From positions 119,916-183,915 of the forward strand of contig JAAUZE010000012.1 of NCBI GenBank assembly GCA_014804755.1: 64,000 nucleotides of DNA. The letters run 5' to 3'. The notes beneath the pieces were generated by a model. It saw only the letters and a program-made list of their open reading frames with translations, was not told where the DNA came from and did no database searches. The translations under genes and the position numbers were made by a program. Numbering within the stretch: the first letter of the stretch is position 1; each line of letters starts with the position of its first letter. Shown here one piece after another: positions 33,784 through 41,806 of the stretch. Source of the DNA: Lachnospiraceae bacterium (GTDB taxonomy: Bacteria > Bacillota > Clostridia > Lachnospirales > Lachnospiraceae).

Positions 33784-35397
33784 ATGAAGAGATTTAGCGG
33801 AAAAGCAGTTTTCCATGGGATTGCCATTGGAAAGATACAACGATTGAAGAAAAAAGAAACGAATGTTTTCAGAAACCATATAGAGGATGTAGAGCAGGAA
33901 ATCGCAAGAGCGGAAAAGGCTGTGACGGAGACGGAGGAGCAGCTTAAAAAATTGTATGACAAAGCGCTGCGTGAAGTAGGAGAGTCCGGTGCGGCGATCT
34001 TTGAGGTGCATCAGATGATGCTGCAGGATCAGGATTATCAGGAATCCATTCAGAACATCATACGCACGCAGCAGGTGAACGCGGAGTATGCGGTGGCGAT
34101 TACGGCGGATAATTTTTCCGACATGTTCGCCCAGATGGAAGACGCTTATATGAAGGAGCGGGCAGCGGATGTCAAAGACATTTCCGAGAGACTGATCCGG
34201 GTGCTGTCCGCGGAAGAAAAAGAGGACCTTGATACGGAAGGAGCCACGATCATTGTTGCGGATGATCTTTCTCCGAGCGAGACGGTTCAGATGGATAAGA
34301 GTAAGGTCAAATCCTTTGTGACGCGTTACGGCTCGTCGAATTCCCACACGGCAATTCTGGCAAGAACCATGAATGTACCGGCATTGATCGGGGTTGCATA
34401 CGAGGATGACATCGACGGCATGACGGCGGTCGTGGACGGCTTCAAGGGAGAATTGATCGTAGAGCCGGATGCGGACGTGCTTGCGGAATATGAGAAAAAA
34501 GCAGCCGAAGAAGCAGAAAAACAAAAACTGTTACAGGAGTTAAAAGGCAAGGAGACCGTGACGCAGAGCGGTAAACAGATCCGGCTTTATGCTAACATCG
34601 GAGGGATTTCCGATCTGCAGGCAGTCATGCAGAATGACGCCGCGGGTATCGGATTGTTCAGGAGCGAGTTTCTGTATTTGGAGAAGGATGATTACCCGAC
34701 CGAGGATGAACAGTTTAAGGTCTATCGCTCCGTGGCGGAAACGATGGCGGGGAAAAAGGTCATTATCCGGACATTGGACATTGGTGCAGATAAACAGATC
34801 GGTTATTTCGGATTGGATAAGGAAGACAATCCGGCGATGGGCTACCGCGCGATCCGTATCTGCTTAACGCGTATTGATATTTTCAAGACACAGCTCCGCG
34901 CATTGTATCGTGCCAGTGCGTATGGGAACATCGGAATCATGTTTCCGATGATCATTTCCGTGAACGAGGTAAAGCGGATCAAGGAAATCGTGGAGGAAGT
35001 GAAGCAGGAGCTGAAGGAAAACGGTATTGCGTACGGGGAAGTGGAGCTGGGAGTCATGATCGAGACGCCGGCCGCCGTGATGGTCAGCGAGGAGCTCGCA
35101 AAAGAAGTGGACTTCTTCAGCATCGGAACGAATGATCTGACGCAGTATACGCTTGCGATCGACAGGCAGAACGCAAAGCTGGACGATTTTTATGATGCGC
35201 ACCATCCCGCCATTCTGCGGATGATCCGGATGGTGGTCGAAAACGGGCACAAAGGCGGAGCGTGGGTAGGAATCTGCGGCGAGCTTGGTGCGGATTTAGA
35301 ATTGACAGATGAATTTGTGGAAATGGGTATTGACGAATTGAGCGTATCCCCTTCCTGTATTCTTCCAATCCGAAAGAAGATACGGGATCATCAATAA
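33784..35397 (+). CDS. ptsI: PTS enzyme I (phosphoenolpyruvate-protein phosphotransferase)
   Basis: 537 residues, slightly shorter than the usual 570. The phosphohistidine is in GSSNSHTAILART (family motif GGxTSHxAI), the PEP-binding barrel has GIGLFRSEFLY, IIRTLDIGADK and the FSIGTNDLTQYTLA motif, and the catalytic Cys is in GICGELGAD near the C terminus. It starts the phosphate relay PEP to EI to HPr. With HPr, EIIA, EIIB, EIIC and EIID upstream, the operon encodes a full PTS. The symbol names the function; whether it is the only EI of the genome is unknown. Confidence 0.95.
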   Translation: MKRFSGKAVFHGIAIGKIQRLKKKETNVFRNHIEDVEQEIARAEKAVTETEEQLKKLYDKALREVGESGAAIFEVHQMMLQDQDYQESIQNIIRTQQVNAEYAVAITADNFSDMFAQMEDAYMKERAADVKDISERLIRVLSAEEKEDLDTEGATIIVADDLSPSETVQMDKSKVKSFVTRYGSSNSHTAILARTMNVPALIGVAYEDDIDGMTAVVDGFKGELIVEPDADVLAEYEKKAAEEAEKQKLLQELKGKETVTQSGKQIRLYANIGGISDLQAVMQNDAAGIGLFRSEFLYLEKDDYPTEDEQFKVYRSVAETMAGKKVIIRTLDIGADKQIGYFGLDKEDNPAMGYRAIRICLTRIDIFKTQLRALYRASAYGNIGIMFPMIISVNEVKRIKEIVEEVKQELKENGIAYGEVELGVMIETPAAVMVSEELAKEVDFFSIGTNDLTQYTLAIDRQNAKLDDFYDAHHPAILRMIRMVVENGHKGGAWVGICGELGADLELTDEFVEMGIDELSVSPSCILPIRKKIRDHQ

Positions 35398-35433
35398 CAG
35401 CCCTCATTTCATCCCAACTTTGATAGATGGAAG

Positions 35434-35462
35434 CCGTCGGCCAATGGAAATTTGGCCGGCGG
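35434..35462. terminator. GC-rich hairpin after the PTS operon
   Basis: CCGTCGGCCAA (35434-35444) pairs with TTGGCCGGCGG (35452-35462), one G-T wobble, seven-base loop. There is no T-tract, so it may be a transcript-stabilising or pause hairpin rather than a classical terminator. The rest of the 196-base gap shows nothing else. Confidence 0.45.
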
Positions 35463-35593
35463 ATTCGCATGTTCGTGAAAGCAGATTTTATCGGGCGTTC
35501 AGCAGATGCTGCATCGGGAGTGGGACGCATATGGACAAAAAGGTGCCAAGCATGTAGAATGAAAATAAAATCTAAGGAATCGAGGAAGCGGGT

Positions 35594-36223
35594 ATGACGA
35601 ACAGAGAGCGAAGAGACGCGGGATTGGCGTATATTTCAGATGACAGTGTTTTTGAAGAGCAGAAAGTCTGCAGAAGAATTCTGCAAAAGTTAAACTTCAT
35701 GGATCGTGCGGATTTTGCAGGGATCAAGGAGGTAGTCAAAGAGCTTTTCGGAAAATCGGAGGATGCGTTTGTAAATCCACCGTTTTACTGTGATTACGGA
35801 ACGCATATCGAGGTGGGCAAAAATTTCTTTGCAAATTATAATTGCACGATGCTGGATACGGCGAAGATCAAAATCGGAGACAATTGTCAGATCGCACCGA
35901 ATGTAGCAATTTATACAGCCGGACATCCCGTGCATCCTGTCAGCCGTAATTCTGCCTATGAGTACGGCAAAGAGGTGGTGTTGGGTGATAATGTATGGAT
36001 TGGCGGGAATTCGGTCATCTGTCCGGGGGTGCATATCGGAAATCATGTTGTGATCGGCGCAGGCAGTGTGGTGACAAAAGATATTCCGGACTGGTGCATT
36101 GCAGCCGGAAATCCCTGCAAGGTTCTTCGCAAGATCACGGATGAGGATAAAAGAAAGCTGTTTCGGGATGAGGAGATTGACGAAGAGGCATGGAATGATA
36201 TTACAGAGAGAATGACGTTTTAG
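35594..36223 (+). CDS. Sugar O-acetyltransferase (maltose/galactoside acetyltransferase family)
   Basis: 209 residues with a left-handed beta-helix of hexapeptide repeats (about 75-190). The N-terminal NRERRDAGLAYISDDS helix region is the Mac domain of maltose acetyltransferases. The catalytic His is in YTAGHPVHPVSR and the acetyl-CoA-proximal loop WIGGNSVICPGVHIGNHVVIGAGSVVTKDIP is intact. It transfers acetyl from CoA to a sugar hydroxyl, often to mark sugars that cannot be metabolised for export. It follows the PTS operon after 196 bases and precedes a hydrolase. Confidence 0.93.
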   Translation: MTNRERRDAGLAYISDDSVFEEQKVCRRILQKLNFMDRADFAGIKEVVKELFGKSEDAFVNPPFYCDYGTHIEVGKNFFANYNCTMLDTAKIKIGDNCQIAPNVAIYTAGHPVHPVSRNSAYEYGKEVVLGDNVWIGGNSVICPGVHIGNHVVIGAGSVVTKDIPDWCIAAGNPCKVLRKITDEDKRKLFRDEEIDEEAWNDITERMTF

Positions 36224-36237
36224 ACGGAGGAATTTTT

Positions 36238-36996
36238 TTGCGGATGGAACAGATTAGAATTTTACATCATAACAGAACAGTGGATGGAATGTATTACAAA
36301 CCGGACGAAAAGGGACGGTTCCCGTTGGTGATTTTCAGCCATGGCTATAATGGGTGTAAAGAGGATTTTGAAATCACTACAAAATATTTTGCGGAAAACG
36401 GAATCGGAGCGGTCTGCTTTGATTTTTGCGGCGGCAGTACGAGGGATACCAGCGGTTTTCCGACGACAGAAATGACATTGTTTACGGAAAAAGAAGACTT
36501 GAACGCTGTGATAGATGAGGTTAAGACTTGGGACTGGGTTGACAGCGGCAATCTCTTTTTATTTGGCGGCAGTCAGGGTGGAATGGTATCTGCGTTAGCC
36601 GCAGAGGAAAGAAGCGATGACATTAAGGCACTCTTATTATTGTTCCCTGCGTTCTGCATTGCGGATGACTGGAATGCGCGATTTCCGCGGATGGAAGATA
36701 TTCCGGACACGGAGGAATTGTGGGGGATGAAGTTGGGGCGCAGATTTTTTGAGACGATCCGCGATTTTCAGATCAAGGACCGGATCGGCAGGTTTTCGGG
36801 GAAAGTTCTGATCATGCATGGGTCGGAGGATCCTGTGGTCGATCCGGACTATGCGGTATGGGCATCGACACAGTATTCGAATGCCATATTAGAAATCTTT
36901 CAGGGCGAGGGACATGGTTTTTCTGAGGAGGGAAACAGGCGGATGGAAGCCATGGCGATCTATTTTATTCATGAGTGTATGAGGGAGTCCATATAG
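36238..36996 (+). CDS. Alpha/beta hydrolase (dienelactone hydrolase/esterase-like)
   Basis: 252 residues. Oxyanion region VIFSHGYNGCKED (30-42), nucleophile elbow GGSQGGM (Ser about 111), acid in MHGSEDPVVDPDY, His in GEGHGFSEEG: a complete Ser-Asp-His set. TTG start at 36238 is preferred because GGAGG lies seven bases upstream; ATG 36244 is the alternative. Only 14 bases separate it from the O-acetyltransferase gene, so the two are probably one unit, perhaps acting on acylated sugars (inference). Downstream lies a separate promoter. Confidence 0.88.
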   Translation: MRMEQIRILHHNRTVDGMYYKPDEKGRFPLVIFSHGYNGCKEDFEITTKYFAENGIGAVCFDFCGGSTRDTSGFPTTEMTLFTEKEDLNAVIDEVKTWDWVDSGNLFLFGGSQGGMVSALAAEERSDDIKALLLLFPAFCIADDWNARFPRMEDIPDTEELWGMKLGRRFFETIRDFQIKDRIGRFSGKVLIMHGSEDPVVDPDYAVWASTQYSNAILEIFQGEGHGFSEEGNRRMEAMAIYFIHECMRESI

Positions 36997-37087
36997 TCAA
37001 CAATGTTCAAAATTCCTTGCATAATTGGGGTGTTGTGGCTATGCCGCAGCATTGGTTTCCGCATATGGGAGAGGACGAAGATGACAA

Positions 37088-37116
37088 TTGCATCCGCTGA
37101 AAAACTATGCTATGAT
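37088..37116 (+). promoter_or_regulatory. Promoter of the Cys-rich peptide (RiPP) cluster
   Basis: TTGCAT at 37088-37093, 17 bases, TATGAT at 37111-37116; start expected near 37123, about 20 bases before the exporter gene. No other good promoter was seen before about 47.45 kb, consistent with one long transcript. Confidence 0.65.
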
Positions 37117-37142
37117 GATTTTACACACAAAAATAAGCGATT

Positions 37143-38903
37143 ATGGGGTGCGGATTGAAAAGCAAGGAAATATTCAGGTTTATCTACGATCGGCTAAAAG
37201 AATTTAAGCTTCGGATCTTGGTGATCATTATGACCATGATTTTTATCACGATCATTGGCGTGATCACACCGCTGTTCGGACAGAAGCTGTTCGATGAGGG
37301 AATCCTGAAGGGGGATTATCAGAGGGTATTGCATTACATAGTACTCATAGCTGGACTGTTTTTGCTGGAACAGGGGATTCAATTTTTACAGTTTACACAG
37401 TACGAATATATCAATCGGATCATCCCCTATCGGCTGCTCAAAAAAGCATTTCAGCATTCATTGGATTTGAAAATTTCCTATTATAGGGACAATAGCTTTT
37501 ACAAGGTCATCAATAATACGTTTTCCGATATGAATTATCTCTCGCAGGTCGCAAATGCGGATATGATACAGACGCTTGTCAGTATCTTTAAGATTATTGG
37601 CGGGATGATCGGTCTTGCGATCATTAACTGGAAAATGATGCTGCTGACAATTTGTATCATTCCGATCAGCCTGCTTCTTTCGCATTTTTTCTCTGCAAAA
37701 AAGAGAAAATGCTTTCAGGATTTGTTAAGGGAGAACGAGAAATTTTCCATGTGGTTCAGTGAAACCTTAAACGGGGTTGAATTGATCAAGCTGTGGAATT
37801 TGAAGAAACGTAAGCATCTGGAATTTGAACGTTTCCAGCAGGATGTTATGAAACAGAACAGGAAGATGGCATATCTCGACAATGCGAATGGAATTGCTGA
37901 TTCCGGCATCAGCTTCCTGCTGAATTACGGACTGATCCTGTTAGGCGCTTTTTATATGATGAGAGGCAGTCTTACAATTGGCGGTCTCTATGCTTTTATC
38001 TCGTATTCAGCGCTGATCATTCAGCCCATGGAGTTGATTGCGGGAGTGGCAGGAAGAGTATTGAGCAGCATGCCGTCTTTTGAACGGTATATGAGTTATT
38101 TTCGTAATGATACGGAAGATAACGACAGCGAGAATAAATTAATTTTATCGGATGTTATGCCGATTGAAAAAATTGTTTTTGATCAAGTAGATTTTGGATA
38201 TACCGAGGAAATAAAGCTGTTAAAGCAGATCAGCTTTTCGGTTCATAAGGGAGAAAAGGTAGCTTTTATCGGATTAAACGGTTCCGGCAAGTCTTCCATA
38301 TTAAGCCTTCTTCTTCGGTTGTATGAACCGGATCGTGGCAGAATTTTATTCGGAGATGTGGATATCAACAGGATAAGATTGGATGAATACAGAGAATTAT
38401 TCAGTGTTATGACACAGCATGCGCATTTGCTGAATGATACAATCAAAAATAATATTAATATTCGTGAAGAATTGTCGGAGGAAGAAATCAGGCAGGCAGC
38501 GGAAATTGTTATGCTGAAAGAGTATCTGGCAGGATTGCCGGACGGCATGGATACAAAGGTCGGGTATAACGGGTCTAAGTTGTCAGGAGGGGAACGACAG
38601 AGGATCGCGCTTGCGAGGAGTCTTGGAAAAATATGCAGAATTCTTGTGCTGGATGAGGCAACGGCAAATTTTGACTTGAAAGTCGAACAGTCCTTTCATG
38701 AATATGTTCGTAATACAGAGCGCTATGATTTTATATTTATAGTTACACATCGGCTGGATATTTTGAAGGATATGGACCGGATATTTGTGCTTGAGAATGG
38801 AGAAATCGTAGAATCCGGTAGTTATCAGGAATTGATCGATAAGGGGATAGATATACGAGAGCTTTTACTGAGGGAGGAAAACGGCAATGGGAGTCGTAAT
38901 TAA
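37143..38903 (+). CDS. ABC exporter, fused membrane and ATPase domains (peptide export candidate)
   Basis: 586 residues: six-span exporter domain (about 20-310) and a nucleotide-binding domain with Walker A GLNGSGKS (about 378-385), signature LSGGERQR, Walker B LVLDEATANFD and switch His in VTHR. There is no N-terminal C39 peptidase domain, so it does not cleave leaders itself. The start is uncertain: ATG 37143 is given, TTG 37155 behind GGGGTG is possible. It overlaps the radical-SAM gene by 17 bases and is the first gene of the RiPP cluster, so it probably exports the mature Cys-rich peptide. Confidence 0.9.
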   Translation: MGCGLKSKEIFRFIYDRLKEFKLRILVIIMTMIFITIIGVITPLFGQKLFDEGILKGDYQRVLHYIVLIAGLFLLEQGIQFLQFTQYEYINRIIPYRLLKKAFQHSLDLKISYYRDNSFYKVINNTFSDMNYLSQVANADMIQTLVSIFKIIGGMIGLAIINWKMMLLTICIIPISLLLSHFFSAKKRKCFQDLLRENEKFSMWFSETLNGVELIKLWNLKKRKHLEFERFQQDVMKQNRKMAYLDNANGIADSGISFLLNYGLILLGAFYMMRGSLTIGGLYAFISYSALIIQPMELIAGVAGRVLSSMPSFERYMSYFRNDTEDNDSENKLILSDVMPIEKIVFDQVDFGYTEEIKLLKQISFSVHKGEKVAFIGLNGSGKSSILSLLLRLYEPDRGRILFGDVDINRIRLDEYRELFSVMTQHAHLLNDTIKNNINIREELSEEEIRQAAEIVMLKEYLAGLPDGMDTKVGYNGSKLSGGERQRIALARSLGKICRILVLDEATANFDLKVEQSFHEYVRNTERYDFIFIVTHRLDILKDMDRIFVLENGEIVESGSYQELIDKGIDIRELLLREENGNGSRN

Positions 38904-40326
38904 AACCTTTCAGACGCCGCTTGGCTGTTATGTATATGACAGAAGTTCTAATATGATCATACGTGTGGAGGAAGACGACTATCCTGCATTTCAAAAGTTG
39001 GAGAACGGAAAGGAAGACGATGAAACTGCGGTTCTGCTTGTGAAATATCGCGAGCAGGGTATCTGCAGGGAGAATGTCCTTGAAAAAATCGAACATCCTG
39101 CAACGCAGACTCTTTCCTATCATTTGGAGCATCGGGTTCAGAAGATTACATTACAGCTTACACAGAATTGTAATCTTCGCTGTGATTATTGTGCGTATTC
39201 CGGAAAATATAACCAACGCACACATAACAGCGGCAGAATGAGTCTTGATACGGTCAAAAAAAGCATTGATTATGCGATCGAACATTCGGACGGGGTGGAA
39301 AATCTGAATATCGGATTTTATGGCGGCGAACCGCTTTTGGAATTTGAGAATCTGAAAAATGCAGTAGAGTATGTGGATGAAAAGTATCACGGAAGAAAAG
39401 TGAATTACTCCATCACGACGAACGGCACGATCATGAGCGACGAGATTGTCAAATTTTTGATGGAACATGATTTTTCGGTTTTGATCAGCCTGGACGGACC
39501 GAAAGAATTACATAACAAAAATCGCGTTTTTGCAAATGGGGAAGGTTCGTTTGACAAGATCATGCAAAATTTGCGGTATGTCAAGGACAATTATCCTATA
39601 TTTTTTGAGAAGATCAGCTTTAATACCGTTGTACCGCCGGGAAGTGACTATCAATGTATCGATCATTTTTTCTCGGCGAATGATATAATAGAAGATAATC
39701 AGTTATCGAAAACCACAGTCAGTGAATTTAACTTAAAAGATGCAATCAGCTATGATGACCGGTATTTTGTTACCTATAAATATCAGAGTCTGAAGATTCT
39801 GATGGCGGCTTTGGGGTTCTATAGCAAAAAGAAAATTTCCAAATTGTTTTCAACCGATTTTGTGGAAATCCAACGGTTTTACGATCATCTGGGTAAGATG
39901 ACGGTGTGCGCTTCCTGCGCGCATCCGGGTGGTCCGTGCATTCCGGGGGCAAGAAGACCGATGGTGGACATCGACGGCAACATTTTTCCGTGTGAAAGAG
40001 TCAGCGAACGATCGGATGCCATGAGGATCGGACATGTCAATGCGGGATGCGATACGGATAAAGTGGACAGGCTCTTAAATATCGGTAAACTGACGGAGCA
40101 AGAATGCAAGAAGTGTTGGAATTTTGCGCACTGTGGTCTATGTGCTTCAGCGGCAGACGACGGAAAGGCGTTAGTAAAAGAAAAAAAGTTATTCTTTTGT
40201 GATAGCAGTAAAAGAGGGACGCTGAATACGATGAGATCGCTCTGTCTGCTCCATGAATATCATTATGATTTTGAGGGGGATTTTTTCAATGAAGAAGATC
40301 GCATTGTTTCCGGTACAGAAAAGTAA
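38887..40326 (+). CDS. Radical SAM/SPASM peptide maturase of a Cys-rich RiPP (CcpM-like)
   Basis: 479 residues. The SAM-cluster motif is CNLRCDYC (Cys95, Cys99, Cys102), followed by GGEPLLEFENL for SAM binding. The C-terminal third is Cys-rich (CASCAHPGGPC, FPCERVSE, CKKCWNFAHCGLC, FFC), a SPASM-type domain holding auxiliary Fe-S clusters. The first 80 residues may bind the precursor. The neighbours (TIGR04066-like protein, acyl-carrier-related protein, CxC-repeat precursor) match what I remember as the CLI_3235-class bacteriocin system with maturase CcpM. Its likely job is thioether or other radical chemistry on the Cys repeats. Confidence 0.88.
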   Translation: MGVVIKTFQTPLGCYVYDRSSNMIIRVEEDDYPAFQKLENGKEDDETAVLLVKYREQGICRENVLEKIEHPATQTLSYHLEHRVQKITLQLTQNCNLRCDYCAYSGKYNQRTHNSGRMSLDTVKKSIDYAIEHSDGVENLNIGFYGGEPLLEFENLKNAVEYVDEKYHGRKVNYSITTNGTIMSDEIVKFLMEHDFSVLISLDGPKELHNKNRVFANGEGSFDKIMQNLRYVKDNYPIFFEKISFNTVVPPGSDYQCIDHFFSANDIIEDNQLSKTTVSEFNLKDAISYDDRYFVTYKYQSLKILMAALGFYSKKKISKLFSTDFVEIQRFYDHLGKMTVCASCAHPGGPCIPGARRPMVDIDGNIFPCERVSERSDAMRIGHVNAGCDTDKVDRLLNIGKLTEQECKKCWNFAHCGLCASAADDGKALVKEKKLFFCDSSKRGTLNTMRSLCLLHEYHYDFEGDFFNEEDRIVSGTEK

Positions 40327-41371
40327 TGCAGCCCTTGCAAGACATTGTGATATGCTGGAAAACTGTCAGGTGATTCCAATCTTGGCTCCTGCGCATGCGT
40401 CGATGCAAGGGAAAGATCTGTCTGCACTGGACGGCGGTAATCCTGCGGGAATTGTGATGAGGGCGGATTTAGCAGAGGCGATCGAGGACTGTGATCTCCT
40501 TTATTTGGACGACAGCCGATTCCTGCCAAACGACGAAATCTATGAGGAATGTCGAAAGCTTGCGGAGAATAGGGATATCGAAGTAATCTACGGACGCACT
40601 CTTTTTGAACGACTGGGTTTATATGACGAGGAAGAAGAGCGCATCGAATGGAAAGCGGCCGGATTCTACGAATCCGAGCAATTGGTTTTTATAGATGTTC
40701 CGATTATTTCTGTTTTCACCATGGGAAACGAAAACGATCAGGGCAATGTGGAACTGAGCCTGCGGAGATTTTTCCTGAATAAGGGATATCGGGTTTCCCA
40801 GATCGGGACGCAGGAATACAGCACGTTGTTCGGCTTTCAGGCGATGCCGCATTTTCTGTTTGCAGATATGGACGGAAAGCGCAAGAGGCTGATGTTCAAT
40901 CAATATGTCCGTCAGATCGTAAAAGAGGAAAAACCGGATTTACTGATCATTGGTGTGCCGGAAGCGGTCATGAAATATAATAATCAAATTCCGGCAGGAA
41001 TGGGGGATGTGCCCTGCATCGTGCAGGATGCGGTTCAGAGCGATATTGGCGTATTGTGTACCTGCTATCAGCCGTACACGGAGGAATACTTTAAGGAGTT
41101 GTCCCTGTTTGGGCGCTATCGGTTGAGCTGTGAGATCAATTATTTTCATATTTCCAACTCCATGATCATCAATGACGAGGATTATCATGGCAGATTGGAA
41201 CACCTGCCATTAGACAGCGCGTTTGTAGTGACGCATATGCATGACGGAATTTGTTCACAATGTGGGTTTGAAATCTTCAATTCCTTTGATGAAGCGTCAG
41301 CACAAAGCGCGTTTCAGAGAATGGAGGAGGATCTGACGGAAAATTATGAGGTTCTGCAGGGAGGCGATTAA
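40289..41371 (+). CDS. Peptide maturation system protein (TIGR04066-like)
   Basis: 360 residues, soluble. It begins IALFPVQKSNAALARH and contains a Rossmann-like second half (PIISVFTMGNENDQGN, FFLNKGYRVSQIGTQEYSTLFGF, PDLLIIGVPEAVMKYNNQIP). By memory this matches the clostridial TIGR04066 family, found only next to Cys-rich RiPP maturases; its reaction is not known. ATG 40289 follows GAGGGGG and lies inside the end of the radical-SAM gene (38-base overlap). Two C-terminal Cys (CSQC) could bind metal. The second half resembles the C-terminal domain of the protease at 43005. Confidence 0.75.
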   Translation: MKKIALFPVQKSNAALARHCDMLENCQVIPILAPAHASMQGKDLSALDGGNPAGIVMRADLAEAIEDCDLLYLDDSRFLPNDEIYEECRKLAENRDIEVIYGRTLFERLGLYDEEEERIEWKAAGFYESEQLVFIDVPIISVFTMGNENDQGNVELSLRRFFLNKGYRVSQIGTQEYSTLFGFQAMPHFLFADMDGKRKRLMFNQYVRQIVKEEKPDLLIIGVPEAVMKYNNQIPAGMGDVPCIVQDAVQSDIGVLCTCYQPYTEEYFKELSLFGRYRLSCEINYFHISNSMIINDEDYHGRLEHLPLDSAFVVTHMHDGICSQCGFEIFNSFDEASAQSAFQRMEEDLTENYEVLQGGD

Positions 41372-41629
41372 GTGGAAAAGACAGCAGATCAATTATTGAC
41401 GATCATCCGGTCGGTAAAGCCGATAGAGATAGATGATTTAGATGACAGTATTTTCAGTTCAAAATACGGACTGGAACCGTGCGATCTTGCTTATATTCTA
41501 TTGTTTGCGAGTGAGCGGATGGGATTTCCTATTACAGAGGAATTAATCGATTTTATGGAGGAGCATAACAGCTTTCGGAATCTGATCGATTATATCAGCC
41601 GGCATATGGAACAAAAGGCATGCATGTGA
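41372..41629 (+). CDS. Acyl-carrier-related protein of peptide maturation system
   Basis: 85 residues, acidic and helical like an acyl carrier protein, but at the place of the phosphopantetheine-bearing Asp-Ser-Leu it reads GLEPCDLAYIL, with Pro-Cys in place of Asp-Ser. It therefore cannot carry the usual prosthetic arm; this fits the acyl-carrier-related family (TIGR04069, from memory) of CLI_3235-type systems. GTG start directly abuts the preceding stop, with GGGAGGCG as ribosome site. The last codons (KACM) look extraneous and may derive from a deletion junction with the adjacent precursor remnant. Confidence 0.75.
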   Translation: MEKTADQLLTIIRSVKPIEIDDLDDSIFSSKYGLEPCDLAYILLFASERMGFPITEELIDFMEEHNSFRNLIDYISRHMEQKACM

Positions 41630-41792
41630 GCTGCTTTGGGTCACAGGTGCTTATGCATGCCGGTGTGCCTGCGATTGTAGCTGTAATTGCAGCTGCAATA
41701 CGACCATAGGCAGCTTTAGCCGAAATGCATCGACATATCAGAACGGAAGTGAGAAAACGGCTGTGTTTACAGGAGCAGCGAATGGAGTTTGA
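41586..41792 (+). pseudogene. Decapitated Cys-rich precursor gene: core without start codon or leader
   Basis: This frame is open from 41586 to the TGA at 41790-41792. From 41649 it reads Ala-Tyr-Ala and then a run of seven alternating cysteines (CRCACDCSCNCSC, 41658-41696), followed by a 30-residue Asn/Gly/Ser-rich follower. The layout matches the intact precursor at 46253. No ATG, GTG or TTG occurs in frame before the core; only ATT, ATA or CTG codons without a ribosome site. The upstream part overlaps the acyl-carrier-like gene in another frame. Most likely a deletion removed the leader; translation from a non-standard start or by frameshift cannot be excluded. Confidence 0.65.
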
Positions 41793-41806
41793 ACGGAAAA
41801 GTGAAT

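Noticed and set aside
41620..41709. A 29-codon ATG-started frame through the Cys-rich core region (MHVSCFGSQ...)
   Set aside because: It reads the core in a different frame, has no ribosome site and gives an Ala/Val-rich peptide; the Cys-repeat frame is far more meaningful.
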